Origin: Oscillospiraceae bacterium
GTDB lineage: Bacteria; Bacillota; Clostridia; Oscillospirales; Ruminococcaceae
Length of the DNA: 51,305 nt
Assembly (NCBI GenBank): GCA_900752435.1
Contig: CAADVD010000023.1
Span: 1 to 51,305, forward strand
Direction: 5' to 3'
A program made the position numbers and the translations under genes. The stretch's first letter is position 1; each line of letters starts with the position of its first letter. Below the pieces are notes generated by a model, which made no database searches, was not told the DNA's origin, and saw only the letters and a list, made by a program, of their open reading frames with translations. This document shows, in pieces, positions 1-7,985 of the stretch.

Positions 1-180
1 CCAGCCGAACACCTTCGTGGGATTCATCACGCCGCATCCGGCATACAAGCATTGTGAAATAAAGTTGGTGCAGTCGCCGCCGATTTTGTCAAAATTGAGA
101 TAGGCGGGATTGCGTCCGCGCGCCCAGCGCTTGGCATAAGCAACGGCCTGTTCCCGATTGTAATCCAATATTTGAAACAT
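1..180 (-). CDS. Amidase-domain protein, N-terminal fragment (runs off the window)
   Basis: The minus strand reads an open frame of 60 codons from an ATG at 180 to the window edge with no stop. It carries the hallmark block of the putative amidase domain (Pfam Amidase_6): YNR near the start, NPAYLNF, then GGDCTNFISQCLYAG, where the Cys is the expected catalytic residue of this NlpC/P60-like fold. The start is supported by a GGAGG site 8-9 bases upstream (minus strand, near 189-195). There is no signal peptide in the visible part, as is common when the domain stands alone in Clostridia. Substrate is unknown; a cell-wall peptide or similar amide is inferred from the family. The C-terminal half is outside the window. 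Confidence 0.8.
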   Translation of the reverse strand, partial: MFQILDYNREQAVAYAKRWARGRNPAYLNFDKIGGDCTNFISQCLYAGCGVMNPTKVFGW

Positions 181-259
181 GGTTGGTTTCCTCCGTATAT
201 TTTTTCTAAAAAGGTCAATGCTATTGTCATACCATAAATATGAAACGGAGGACAAAACT

Positions 260-463
260 ATGAACGAAAATCAAAAGAAAATTCAGCACTATATGGATGA
301 GAAAATTGATGCGCTTAAACGGGGGATGTACAACCTGCGCGACCGCGATTATCAGCCCAACAGCATGGGGGATTTGTACAACGGGATGCTCAAGCACAGC
401 GTAGAATTTGAGATCAAGCACATGGAACACTTAAAAGAAGAACTGATCGACGAATTGGAATAG
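260..463 (+). CDS. Small hypothetical protein, 67 aa
   Basis: A 67-residue, highly charged, mostly helical protein starting MNENQKKIQHYMDEK and ending in an acidic tail (EELIDELE). The ATG at 260 is preceded by a CGGAGGAC Shine-Dalgarno; the frame is open further upstream but the added sequence lies in the presumed promoter region and has no ribosome site. It is divergent from the amidase fragment. There are no membrane segments or cysteines. I do not recognise the family and assign no function. Confidence 0.65.
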   Translation: MNENQKKIQHYMDEKIDALKRGMYNLRDRDYQPNSMGDLYNGMLKHSVEFEIKHMEHLKEELIDELE

Positions 464-566
464 TCAACAAACCATGAGGAATACCCTTGCCAACACCAAG
501 CATTGGCAAGGGCAGCGCCATATGGAAAAGCAGCTTTGTAAATATTCTGTAAATATTGCAAATTGA

Positions 567-609
567 CAGCAAAAAGTTGCACGTTCACATGCAACTTTTT
601 GCTGTTTTT
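567..609 (+). terminator. Rho-independent terminator
   Basis: Inverted repeat 567-580 / 591-604 (CAGCAAAAAGTTGC with its exact complement, 10-base loop) followed by TTTTT at 605-609. Suits the small gene at 260-463; the A-rich left arm could also end transcription on the other strand. Confidence 0.75.
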
Positions 610-663
610 GAGGATATAGTGAAAGGGTTTTTTGAGGAGTAAGCAAAAGCGTTCTGTATACAG

Positions 664-695
664 AAAAACCGTCCTGCTTGATACCGCAGGACGGT
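664..695 (-). terminator. Terminator of the HMA-like gene
   Basis: Ten-base-pair stem ACCGTCCTGC / GCAGGACGGT (668-677 and 686-695) with an 8-base loop. Read on the minus strand it is followed by a T-run (complement of 664-668), just downstream of the stop at 719. Confidence 0.75.
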
Positions 696-718
696 AAGGT
701 GTTTCACTCAAAGAATTC

Positions 719-958
719 CTATCTTGTGTTGATTTTGCTGGTATCTGCGGCAATTTCAAATCCCATCTGATTCAGACAGTGCTCGATCTCATCGTAAGAA
801 GTACCGCCGCTGTCGTAATCTACGGCGACCAGTTTATGACGTGCGTTGACGCTGACGGATGTTACGCCGTGCAGGCTATCGATTGCACGTTTGATTTCTT
901 TTACATCGTGTTTTTGATTGATGCTTTCGACAATAAAATAGGCGCTTTCCATTGACAT
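719..958 (-). CDS. Heavy-metal-associated-like small domain protein
   Basis: A 79-residue protein with the beta-alpha-beta-beta-alpha-beta pattern of the HMA fold: YFIVESIN, a helix, SLHGVTSVSVNARHKLVAVDYD, a second helix and MGFEI. It lacks the CxxC metal site that defines copper chaperones, so metal binding is not supported. The ATG at 958 is chosen because GAGG at 970-967 gives a normal 8-base spacing; GTG 967 and ATG 964 would sit on top of that site. It stands alone between its own terminator and the downstream end of the MFS gene. A heavy-metal-binding-like regulator or adaptor role would be inference only. Confidence 0.6.
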   Translation of the reverse strand: MSMESAYFIVESINQKHDVKEIKRAIDSLHGVTSVSVNARHKLVAVDYDSGGTSYDEIEHCLNQMGFEIAADTSKINTR

Positions 959-1059
959 GCTCATCACCTCGGGATTAGTATGTCCCGATGGATGGGCGGT
1001 ATGGGTGGGAATCCTTAGCTGGAAACAGCTTGAGAAATGAAATTGGAATAAAATTGTAT

Positions 1060-2352
1060 TTATTGTTTATCCAATGTCCAAATCGCTTTGTCTCTGCAAA
1101 AATAGAGGCAAACGCCAATGCCAGCAATGGCCAGTACACCGAACAGCATCGCCGCTCCGGAGCCTTTTCCGATGCCGAACAGCACGGTAAACACGCTTTC
1201 AGGTGACTGCATTTGCATAAACGGTTCAAAGATATCATCCACCAAAATACCGCCCAATAAATAGCCAAGCGGAATGGTAAAGAATTGCAATGCGTTTCTT
1301 ACCGCATACACTCTGCCCTGCATGGCAATGGGGATATGGGAGCGAAACAACACATCCATATTGGCGTTCATGAGCGGAATCATCAGCCAGCCCAGCATTG
1401 CGCCGATGCACCAAACCGGTATGCTTCTTCCAAACGCGAGAAAAAAATTCTCCGTACTCATGGAAAACAGCAGGGAAAGGCAAATGACGCGCACCCGACT
1501 TTTGGGAGCAGGCAATATCGTCGCCAGCACACTGCCGAGGATATTGGCGACGCCGGTAAAAGCTTGCACCATGCCGAGAGCCGTCTGTCCGCTGCCGTCT
1601 CTCGAAAGCAGCATGGCAGGAAGTGCGGCCTCATACATAGAAGCAACCAAATTGATGGCGGCCAAAAACAAGATCAGATGTAAAATTCCTTGGTTTTTGC
1701 GCAGATAGCAAAGTCCGCCTTGGGTGGTTTTCCAAAAGGCTTCCTGTTTTTGCGCGGTTGTTTCTGCGGTATCGGGAATGCGAATGAAAAAAGCCAGAGA
1801 AAGAAAAGCGACAGAAAAGCTAATGAGGTCAAACAGGATAACCGCATCCATGCCGACCAATGTAAAAATTGCCGTCGCGAAGACTGGCGTTAAAATGGTT
1901 ACCAAAGAATTGGAAAAAGACCGCATACCGGCAACACGCTGGTATTGCTTTTTCGGTGTAAGCACGCTGACTGCCACTTCTGACGCTGGCTGTTGGAAAG
2001 AATTCATCATGCCGTTGAGCGCGTTGACGAGATACAAATTCCAAAGCTGTAAGTTTTCACTGCGGAATAACAGCCAGACGCACAACGTTGTGACCGCCGC
2101 CAAGCTGTCGCAAATGAGCATGGTGCGTTTTTTATTCCAGCGGTCGCTGAGCGCACCGGCAAAAATGCTCAGCAAAACATAGGGTGCATACGAACAAACG
2201 GAAAGCAAGGCGGTCGTCAGCGCAGAGCCTTGCTGTTGGTAAGACCAAATGATGAGCGCAAAGCTGGTCATGGCACTGCCGAGTGCGGAAAGCGCTTGCG
2301 TACTCCATAAAAGAAGAAATGGTTTTAGGCCACTAAAAGAATGATTTTTCAT
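1060..2352 (-). CDS. MFS efflux transporter (MFS_3 / macrolide-efflux-like)
   Basis: A 430-residue integral membrane protein with about 12 hydrophobic segments and the MFS motif A region SDRWNKKRTM between the second and third helices. The pattern at the N-terminus (FLLLWSTQALSALGSAMTSFALIIW) is that of the MFS_3 / Mef-like drug exporters, which expel hydrophobic compounds by proton antiport. ATG 2352 has an AGGAG site 9 bases upstream; the frame is open to 2406 but that region belongs to a leader RNA. The gene is preceded by a promoter, a 12-codon leader peptide and mutually exclusive RNA stems (2401-2542), which suggests drug-induced expression. Substrate cannot be told from sequence. Confidence 0.85.
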   Translation of the reverse strand: MKNHSFSGLKPFLLLWSTQALSALGSAMTSFALIIWSYQQQGSALTTALLSVCSYAPYVLLSIFAGALSDRWNKKRTMLICDSLAAVTTLCVWLLFRSENLQLWNLYLVNALNGMMNSFQQPASEVAVSVLTPKKQYQRVAGMRSFSNSLVTILTPVFATAIFTLVGMDAVILFDLISFSVAFLSLAFFIRIPDTAETTAQKQEAFWKTTQGGLCYLRKNQGILHLILFLAAINLVASMYEAALPAMLLSRDGSGQTALGMVQAFTGVANILGSVLATILPAPKSRVRVICLSLLFSMSTENFFLAFGRSIPVWCIGAMLGWLMIPLMNANMDVLFRSHIPIAMQGRVYAVRNALQFFTIPLGYLLGGILVDDIFEPFMQMQSPESVFTVLFGIGKGSGAAMLFGVLAIAGIGVCLYFCRDKAIWTLDKQ

Positions 2353-2400
2353 ATTGACTTTGCTCCTTTTTATCGTTTGTGATTTTGATAAAAATGCAAA

Positions 2401-2467
2401 GTCCAACTGGACGAACAGGACTTGTTCTCCATGCAGTTTCGTCCATCAATCAGACCTTGCATGGAGC
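2401..2467 (-). promoter_or_regulatory. Attenuator-like RNA between leader peptide and MFS gene
   Basis: On the minus-strand transcript, stem A pairs CTCCATGCA (2466-2458) with TGCATGGAG (2435-2427), 9 perfect base pairs. Stem B pairs GGACGAA (2444-2438, inside the loop of A) with TTCGTCC (2415-2409), 7 perfect base pairs. The two are interleaved, so they compete. The left arm of A lies within the last codons of the leader ORF, so a ribosome stalled there would free the A right arm and allow B. A short GTCC/GGAC hairpin (2412-2401) followed by a T-rich tract may act as terminator. The mechanism is inferred. Confidence 0.55.
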
Positions 2468-2488
2468 GTCATCAATGCAGAGACGCAT
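2450..2488 (-). CDS. Leader peptide MRLCIDDAPCKV of the MFS gene
   Basis: Twelve codons then TGA, ATG at 2488, with AGAGGG at 2501-2496 giving an ideal 7-base spacing. An in-frame ATG at 2506 would sit at the expected transcription start, so 2488 is preferred. Its last codons form one arm of stem A. The MRL beginning recalls known macrolide-sensing leader peptides (for example those ending in MRLR before mef/erm genes), in which the ribosome stalls with drug bound; the fourth residue here is Cys instead of a basic residue, so the inducer may differ. Confidence 0.55.
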   Translation of the reverse strand: MRLCIDDAPCKV

Positions 2489-2513
2489 CGGTTTTCCCTC
2501 TTTCATGAATCTT

Positions 2514-2542
2514 GTTATAGCTTGTTGAAATAAGCGCAACAA
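2514..2542 (-). promoter_or_regulatory. Promoter of leader peptide and MFS gene
   Basis: Minus-strand TTGTTG (2542-2537), 17-base spacer, TATAAC (2519-2514). The start of transcription would fall near 2507, just before the leader ribosome site. Confidence 0.55.
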
Positions 2543-2616
2543 TCTCAATTTGTTTTTTTCATTTTAGCATAACATGCATGACAAGACAATACCTGCCATG
2601 GAAAAACATGTACAGA

Positions 2617-2653
2617 AAATAAAAAACCGCCAGCCTGACTAAAAGAACTGACG
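2617..2653 (-). terminator. Terminator of the MATE gene
   Basis: Minus-strand stem CGTCAG / CTGGCG (2653-2648 with 2633-2628, one G-T pair) followed by a T-run (complement of the A-run 2617-2626), immediately downstream of the stop at 2669. Confidence 0.6.
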
Positions 2654-2668
2654 ATTTCTCTATTTTGA

Positions 2669-4000
2669 TTAAATGACATGTTTTTTGCGCCATGCACCGG
2701 ATTGGAAGCGAATCAAGAACACCACAGCGCGTACACATTCATCCAATGCCATGGCAATCCAGATGCCGACCAATCCCATGTTGAAGTAAATCCCTAGTAC
2801 ATAGGACATGCCGACGGTCAGCGACCACATGCAAATCAGGCCGGCGATGAGCGGCGGCTTGACATCACCGGTTGCAACCAGTCCACGCGACATCATGAGA
2901 TTGACCGAACGCCCTGCCTCTAGAAATAATTCGATGAACATAACCTTGTGTGCCAGCTCCAAGACCTGTGGGTCGTCGGTAAAGATGCCGAATACCACAT
3001 CGGAGTTTAAAAAGAAAAGCAGGGTGATGATGAAAGACATTAAGAACGAAATCAGAATGGTGCCGTAAATTTTTTTGGGTACAGCATCCTTTTTTCCGGC
3101 ACCCAGCAGATACCCCAACACGATTTGCGTTGCCTGCGAAATGGCCATGGAATAGACATAAGAGATGCTTGCAATCATGGTACCATATACCTTGGTGGTA
3201 ATCACTGCGGTGCCGAACAGATTGACAAACATCATGATCACCATCTGCGACAGGTTGTAGGAGAAATTTTCGCCGCCGGAAGGCAGGCCAACATAGAGCA
3301 GACGCTTGAGTGTGGCAAAAGGGAAGGGCTTTAAATAGGAGGGGGAAATTTCCGCTTGAACGCGCTTGTAAAAAATCAAGCCGACAATAATCAGGCCAAC
3401 AACTTTGCTGAAATTCGTGGAGATGGCCGCGCCGGCAATGCCCAGACGGGGCAACCCAAAGTAACCGTTGATTAGAATGGCGTTGCCGAAAATATTGAGC
3501 ACATTCATCACGATGGCAGCCAGCATTACTTCCTTCAGCAGAGAGAAACTGCGGATGATGGCGGCAAAGTTCATATAAAGCCCTTGTACGAACAGAAAGG
3601 AGCCGATGATTTGCGTATAAAGGCAGGCTTCATCGATAACATCTGCCGGTACGTTTAGCCATGTAAACAGCGGACGGGCAAACACCATGCTGACGACCAT
3701 CATCAGCAAACTAATACCGCCAAGCAATATGGTGGACACGGTGCACACCTCGGAAACCTTGGAGGTATTTCCAGCGCCAATGTACTGGGTCAGCAGCACT
3801 GTGGTTGCCATGCTCAGCACGTTCAGCACAATGATGATGATATTGATAAACTGGTTGCTGTTGCCGATGGCGGCCACGGAATTTTGTGAATAGTGACTGA
3901 GCATGAACTGATCCACATTGCCGACTAAGAGCTGCAGCAGCAGCTCCACGAAAATCGGCAGGGAAAGCAAAAAGATATTGGAATTGTTGCGGTCTCGCAT
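2669..4000 (-). CDS. MATE family multidrug/flavin efflux transporter
   Basis: A 443-residue protein with about 12 membrane helices and the two-fold repeated MATE layout. The first half has the usual QFMLSHYSQNSVAAIGNSNQ stretch and VLLTQYIGAGN; the second half mirrors it with ISQATQIVLGYLLGAGKKD. The family exports cationic compounds with Na+ or H+ antiport. ATG 4000 follows a GAGGTG site about 9 bases upstream, with a good promoter at 4082-4054. It forms a single-gene unit ending in its own terminator. Substrate unknown. A norM/mepA assignment would go beyond what can be seen. Confidence 0.9.
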   Translation of the reverse strand: MRDRNNSNIFLLSLPIFVELLLQLLVGNVDQFMLSHYSQNSVAAIGNSNQFINIIIIVLNVLSMATTVLLTQYIGAGNTSKVSEVCTVSTILLGGISLLMMVVSMVFARPLFTWLNVPADVIDEACLYTQIIGSFLFVQGLYMNFAAIIRSFSLLKEVMLAAIVMNVLNIFGNAILINGYFGLPRLGIAGAAISTNFSKVVGLIIVGLIFYKRVQAEISPSYLKPFPFATLKRLLYVGLPSGGENFSYNLSQMVIMMFVNLFGTAVITTKVYGTMIASISYVYSMAISQATQIVLGYLLGAGKKDAVPKKIYGTILISFLMSFIITLLFFLNSDVVFGIFTDDPQVLELAHKVMFIELFLEAGRSVNLMMSRGLVATGDVKPPLIAGLICMWSLTVGMSYVLGIYFNMGLVGIWIAMALDECVRAVVFLIRFQSGAWRKKHVI

Positions 4001-4053
4001 AAGGCAGCACCTCGTAAACGGATATGTTAATCGTTTGATCGATTTCGCCCATC

Positions 4054-4082
4054 AGTATAACATAAACGATTCTATGCTGCAA
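4054..4082 (-). promoter_or_regulatory. Promoter of the MATE gene
   Basis: Minus-strand TTGCAG (4082-4077), 17-base spacer, TATACT (4059-4054), about 55 bases before the ATG. Confidence 0.65.
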
Positions 4083-4182
4083 TTGATTTTTTTGCCAGAT
4101 TCAGAGGAAAACACTTGTCAAAATCGGTGAAAGATGCAGAATGTTTTGTAACGAATTTCAGAATGCCGGATATTGGATGGCG

Positions 4183-5943
4183 TTAGACGGAGAGGGTTTG
4201 TTTCCGAATCAAAACGCCGCCGGGGGCAAGTGTGCCATTCTCCAATAAACGCGCAAATAAGACCGTACCGGATTCGTCAACGGAAATGGGTTCCTGTTCG
4301 GCATTGAGAAGGATTTCCAGTTGTGCGTTGGGTGATTTTTTGTAATAGGTGATGATGCGGCCGGGAGAGGGTTCGTCGGGGAAGCATAGTGTTTCGGCTT
4401 TGAACAGCGGTTCGGTTTTTCGCAGGTGCATCAAGGTATGGAGCAGTTCAATGCGGTCGTCATAAAGACCGGATTCGATGTCATCCCATGGCATACAGCG
4501 GCGGCAGTCCGGGTCGGGACCGCCCTCCAGTGCGATTTCCGTACCATAGTACACGCAGGGGCAGCCCGGCATCGTATAGAGGACGGCCAATTGCTGATAG
4601 AAGACGTCCAGACTGCCGGTGCGCGTGATGAGGCGGTCGGTATCATGGGAATCCAAAAGGTTGAACAGCACGCGATTGATTTGCTGTGGATATGCAGTAT
4701 AACAGACGCTGACGGCGTGTTCAAAGTCTGCGGCAGTTTGGGACTTGTCCAGCCAGAATTGTGCGATGGCGTTTTTGAGCGGATAGTTCATCACGGAATC
4801 GAATTCGTCTCCACGCAGCCACGGCATGGAATTGTGCCAAATTTCACCGAGAATGTACAGGTCGGGATTGAGCTGTTTCATCCGTTGGCGAAGCGTGCGG
4901 CAGAATTGATGGGAGACCTCGTCGGCAACGTCCAAACGCAGTCCGTCAATGCCGAAATTGCGCACCCAGTATTCACAGATGCTGACTAAATAATCAATGA
5001 CGGCAGGATTGTTGGTGTTTAATTTGGGCATGAATGCGGCATAGGAAAACGAATAAAATTTGCCGTCCTTGGTGCTGGGATCCGTGGTGTCAAACGGCCA
5101 TTGATTGACCATGAACCAATCAAAATAAGGCGACTGCGGACCGTGCTGAAGCACATCCTGCCACTGTGGAAATTCATGGCCGCAGTGATTGAATACGCCG
5201 TCGAGCATGATGCGGATTCCCTTTTGATGAGCGGTGTCAACCAGTTCGTGCAGAGTAGCTTCATCGCCAAAGGCAGGGTCAATGCGAAAGTAATCCGTAG
5301 TGTTGTACTTATGCGAAGTGGTGGAGACAAAAATAGGCGTAAAGTATAGGCCGGTGACACCCAGCTTTTGCAGATAGTCCAGTTTCTGGATGATGCCGCG
5401 CAGGTCGCCGCCGTAAAATTCGGAATTGCGCACCGGCCCTTTTTGCCAAGGACGGACACCCTCTGGATTGCGGGAGGGATCGCCGTTGCAGAAGCGCTCC
5501 GGAAAAATCTGATACCAGACCGTGTCCTGTACCCAGTCGGGTGTATATGCAATGTCGGCGCGGTTCATCCAAGGGAAGAAGAAGCAGAGCAGGCGGTGGT
5601 CGGTAAAGGAGAAATCGTCTTGTTTATAGAAGCCATCCTCCAGATAGTAATAGATTTCGTCACTGGTGTGCAGTTCAAAAAAATAAGAGCATCGTTTGCA
5701 CCGTGGCTGAACGACAGCACTCCACCACCGATGATGGGGAAGACGCTTTTGCAGAACAATCTCTTGCCGTTCGCCGCACCAGCTCCATGGCCGGTCAAAA
5801 TGCTCGGAGTCAAATGGATCTCCCCAGTGCAGAAATACGCGTTCTACATCGTAGCCAGTCAGCAGGTTGATGGTCAGGTTGTCCGCATCAAGCGGATAAC
5901 AAAAATTGTCGGTGCTTTGATGAAATATAGCTGCAAGATTCAT
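4183..5943 (-). CDS. GH13 alpha-glycosidase, neopullulanase/cyclomaltodextrinase type
   Basis: A 586-residue cytoplasmic enzyme with no signal peptide. Residues about 1-125 form an N-terminal CBM34-like beta domain, as in the GH13_20 group (neopullulanase, cyclomaltodextrinase, maltogenic amylase). The catalytic barrel shows conserved region I DGVFNHCGHEF (248-258), region II GLRLDVADE with the nucleophile D338, region III LGEIWH with the acid/base E367, and region IV LDSHD with D434. All three carboxylates are present. It should hydrolyse alpha-1,4 (and perhaps alpha-1,6) bonds of short maltodextrins or cyclodextrins taken up by the cell. It stands alone, without sugar transporter genes nearby. 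A weak AAGGAT site precedes ATG 5943. Confidence 0.9.
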   Translation of the reverse strand: MNLAAIFHQSTDNFCYPLDADNLTINLLTGYDVERVFLHWGDPFDSEHFDRPWSWCGERQEIVLQKRLPHHRWWSAVVQPRCKRCSYFFELHTSDEIYYYLEDGFYKQDDFSFTDHRLLCFFFPWMNRADIAYTPDWVQDTVWYQIFPERFCNGDPSRNPEGVRPWQKGPVRNSEFYGGDLRGIIQKLDYLQKLGVTGLYFTPIFVSTTSHKYNTTDYFRIDPAFGDEATLHELVDTAHQKGIRIMLDGVFNHCGHEFPQWQDVLQHGPQSPYFDWFMVNQWPFDTTDPSTKDGKFYSFSYAAFMPKLNTNNPAVIDYLVSICEYWVRNFGIDGLRLDVADEVSHQFCRTLRQRMKQLNPDLYILGEIWHNSMPWLRGDEFDSVMNYPLKNAIAQFWLDKSQTAADFEHAVSVCYTAYPQQINRVLFNLLDSHDTDRLITRTGSLDVFYQQLAVLYTMPGCPCVYYGTEIALEGGPDPDCRRCMPWDDIESGLYDDRIELLHTLMHLRKTEPLFKAETLCFPDEPSPGRIITYYKKSPNAQLEILLNAEQEPISVDESGTVLFARLLENGTLAPGGVLIRKQTLSV

Positions 5944-6038
5944 GGAAACAATCCTTTCCTATTCGATGAAATTGATTTTTATAAGCCATTATACCATAAT
6001 ATTGAACAAATAGAAAGTTAAAAATATCGGTATAATCA

Positions 6039-6067
6039 TTGACTTTGAACGAAAATCCTCGTATACT
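6039..6067 (+). promoter_or_regulatory. Promoter of the serine hydrolase gene
   Basis: TTGACT (6039-6044), 17-base spacer, TATACT (6062-6067). This places the transcription start after 6070 and rules out a translation start at 6039. Confidence 0.75.
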
Positions 6068-6092
6068 GAAATCAAATGGAAAGGGTGATTCG

Positions 6093-6989
6093 ATGAAACA
6101 GACGTTGTTGGAGCAATTTATTCATGATACCGACCATCTGATGCTGACCGGTGTTGTGGTCTTACAACATGGAGAAGTGCTGGCACAGCATCACTGGGAG
6201 CCGGAAATTTTGCTGAATCAATATTCCGCAAGCAAAAGCTTTACGGCGACAGCGGTCGGTATGGCCATTGAAGAGGGATTGGTCGGCCTGCACGATTCGG
6301 TGCTGGATTATTTTCCGGAGCAGGCTCCTTTGCAGCCGTCTGCTGAATTGGAAGCGCTGACGGTAGAGCATTTGCTGACGATGAGTACGGGGCATCAAAA
6401 CGCTTTGCTGATGGCGGACAGCCGTCCGGCGATGCAGGAGGCGGATTGGGTCAAGTTTTGCTTGTCCGAGCCGTTTGCCGATCCGCCGGGGACGCGCTTT
6501 TTGTACAACAATGCGGCGCCGTATCTGGCTGGTATGATTGTGCAAAAACGGGCGGGCTGTACGTTGGTGGATTACTTGATGCCGCGGTTGTTTGAGCCGA
6601 TGGGCGTTTATCATCCGACTTGGGAATGCGATCCGTTTGGGTTTACCTTTGGGTCGGGCGGATTGTTTTACACGGTATCCAATTTGGCGAAATTCGGACA
6701 GCTTTATCTGCAAAACGGTGAGTGGAACGGCCGTCAGCTGATTTCTAAGGAATGGGTTGCCGCGGCTTCCAGTGCGCAGATTGCGACAGGGCATAGAAAT
6801 CCAAATAGCGCAGAATATGGCTATTGCTTCTGGCGTGGGCCGCACAACTCTTATCGGGCGGATGGGAAATATGGACAGTATAGCATTGTTCTGCCGGATA
6901 AAGATGCAGTGATTGCCATCAATGCCTACAACCGCACAAATGAGAGCATTTTGGATTGGGTCTGGAAGGACTTGTATCCGCTTTTATGA
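6093..6989 (+). CDS. Beta-lactamase-fold serine hydrolase (class C / esterase type)
   Basis: A 298-residue cytoplasmic protein of the Beta-lactamase (PF00144, AmpC-like) family. The SxxK motif is S45-A-S-K48, the second motif YxN is Y138-N-N140, and a glycine-rich DGKYGQ stretch near the C-terminus lies where the third motif is expected. No signal peptide is seen, so a periplasmic-type lactamase role is unlikely; in this family cytoplasmic members are esterases or peptidases of unknown substrate. ATG 6093 follows AAAGGGTG and lies 25 bases after the -10 box. It is divergent from the GH13 gene and ends in a small hairpin at 6994-7019. Confidence 0.85.
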   Translation: MKQTLLEQFIHDTDHLMLTGVVVLQHGEVLAQHHWEPEILLNQYSASKSFTATAVGMAIEEGLVGLHDSVLDYFPEQAPLQPSAELEALTVEHLLTMSTGHQNALLMADSRPAMQEADWVKFCLSEPFADPPGTRFLYNNAAPYLAGMIVQKRAGCTLVDYLMPRLFEPMGVYHPTWECDPFGFTFGSGGLFYTVSNLAKFGQLYLQNGEWNGRQLISKEWVAAASSAQIATGHRNPNSAEYGYCFWRGPHNSYRADGKYGQYSIVLPDKDAVIAINAYNRTNESILDWVWKDLYPLL

Positions 6990-6993
6990 GAAT

Positions 6994-7022
6994 AACAGCC
7001 GTCCAGTTGGGCGGCTGTTTCT
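6994..7022 (+). terminator. Probable terminator of the serine hydrolase gene
   Basis: Stem AACAGCCG / CGGCTGTT (6994-7001, 7012-7019) followed by a short T tract. The stem could serve the convergent sod gene as well. Confidence 0.55.
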
Positions 7023-7042
7023 GTGATGGAAGGCAAGATGCG

Positions 7043-7660
7043 TTATGTACAAAGTGTTTCAAATCGCTTTTCGACAAAGCGCCAATTGATGACGAAGAAC
7101 CAATTTTCCACATAGCATTCCCGCCGGTTCTGATATTGTAAATAATAGGCGTGCTCCCAGATGTCTACCGGCAGCAGCGGTACGGTGCTCGATGAAAGTG
7201 GGGTATCCTGATTGGCGGTTTGCACAATTTTCAGTTTCTTTTGTTCCCAAACGAGCCATGCATAGCCGGAGCCGAATTGTGCCAGCGCAGCTTCCTTCAT
7301 TTTTTGCCGCCAGCTTTCAAAGGAACCGAAAGCTAAACTGATTTCGGAAGCCAGACGGCCGCAGGGTGCGGGATTTCGACTTTCGCCCATGCAGGAGAAA
7401 TACAGATCATGGTTGTAGACGCCGCCGGCATTGTTTTTGACCTTGGTGCGGATGTCACTGGGAAAGGCATCGAGATTCAGCAGGATTTTTTCCAGCGGCC
7501 AGCTATGGAATTGGGGAAGCGGACGGAGCAGGTCGTTGAGGTTGTTGACGTAGGTTCGCAAATGCTTGTCGTGATGAAAGCACACCGTTGCAGCGTCAAT
7601 GTAGGGCGTCAGCCCGTTGTACGGATAGGGCAGGGGCATCAGTGAAAATGGATAGGGCAT
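7043..7660 (-). CDS. sodA: Superoxide dismutase, Fe/Mn family
   Basis: A 205-residue Fe/Mn superoxide dismutase. Metal ligands can be placed at H29 (in FHHDKH), H84 (in YNHDLYF), D166 and H170 (in DIWEHAYY, the family signature). SGYAWLV before the signature is also typical. It converts superoxide to oxygen and peroxide in the cytoplasm. Some usually conserved positions around H84 differ (VYNHDLYFSCM instead of the common NHxxFW), so it is a divergent member, and metal preference cannot be told. ATG 7660 is chosen for its AAGGAG site 10 bases upstream; the in-frame extension to 7711 has no ribosome site. Useful for oxygen tolerance in an anaerobe. Confidence 0.88.
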   Translation of the reverse strand: MPYPFSLMPLPYPYNGLTPYIDAATVCFHHDKHLRTYVNNLNDLLRPLPQFHSWPLEKILLNLDAFPSDIRTKVKNNAGGVYNHDLYFSCMGESRNPAPCGRLASEISLAFGSFESWRQKMKEAALAQFGSGYAWLVWEQKKLKIVQTANQDTPLSSSTVPLLPVDIWEHAYYLQYQNRRECYVENWFFVINWRFVEKRFETLCT

Positions 7661-7720
7661 GGAAGTCAACTCCTTTTTACTGCCAGTGTATGAGAATGTA
7701 CGGCGATCCATGCATGCTGG

Positions 7721-7749
7721 TTGTGTAAAATGGAAGAGTGTGCTATAAT
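7721..7749 (+). promoter_or_regulatory. Promoter of the 7813-8663 pair
   Basis: TTGTGT (7721-7726), 17-base spacer, TATAAT (7744-7749). Confidence 0.6.
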
Positions 7750-7812
7750 AATCTCAAAAGGGACGCGGACGCGTCATGTTGACGATTCTGAAAAAGAGGA
7801 AGGAAAAGAACG

Positions 7813-7959
7813 ATGAATCAAACAATGGAAAAAGACTTTGCATTGAACAACTGGCTGAAAATCTGCATGGAAATGGATTATACGGATGAGCAAATTGACA
7901 GCTTAATGCGTTGTTATTACGGTGAGGATTGGCAGCAGCATTTGGCGCCGGAAAAATAA
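7813..7959 (+). CDS. Small hypothetical protein, 48 aa
   Basis: A 48-codon frame, MNQTMEKDFALNNWL to the end WQQHLAPEK, with AGGAAGGA 8-10 bases before ATG 7813 and a clean promoter 64 bases upstream. It is acidic and mostly helical with a CMEMDYTDEQIDSLMRCYY core. The next gene begins 27 bases later, so the two probably form an operon. Family and function unknown; too short to be found by length filters, but the ribosome site and placement favour a real gene. Confidence 0.6.
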   Translation: MNQTMEKDFALNNWLKICMEMDYTDEQIDSLMRCYYGEDWQQHLAPEK

Positions 7960-7985
7960 ACCGATTGCCAAAGACAGGAGAAACG

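Noticed and set aside
4426..4989. Plus-strand frame of 187 codons opposite the GH13 gene
   Set aside because: Shadow frame; the minus strand has a complete GH13 enzyme with all catalytic residues.
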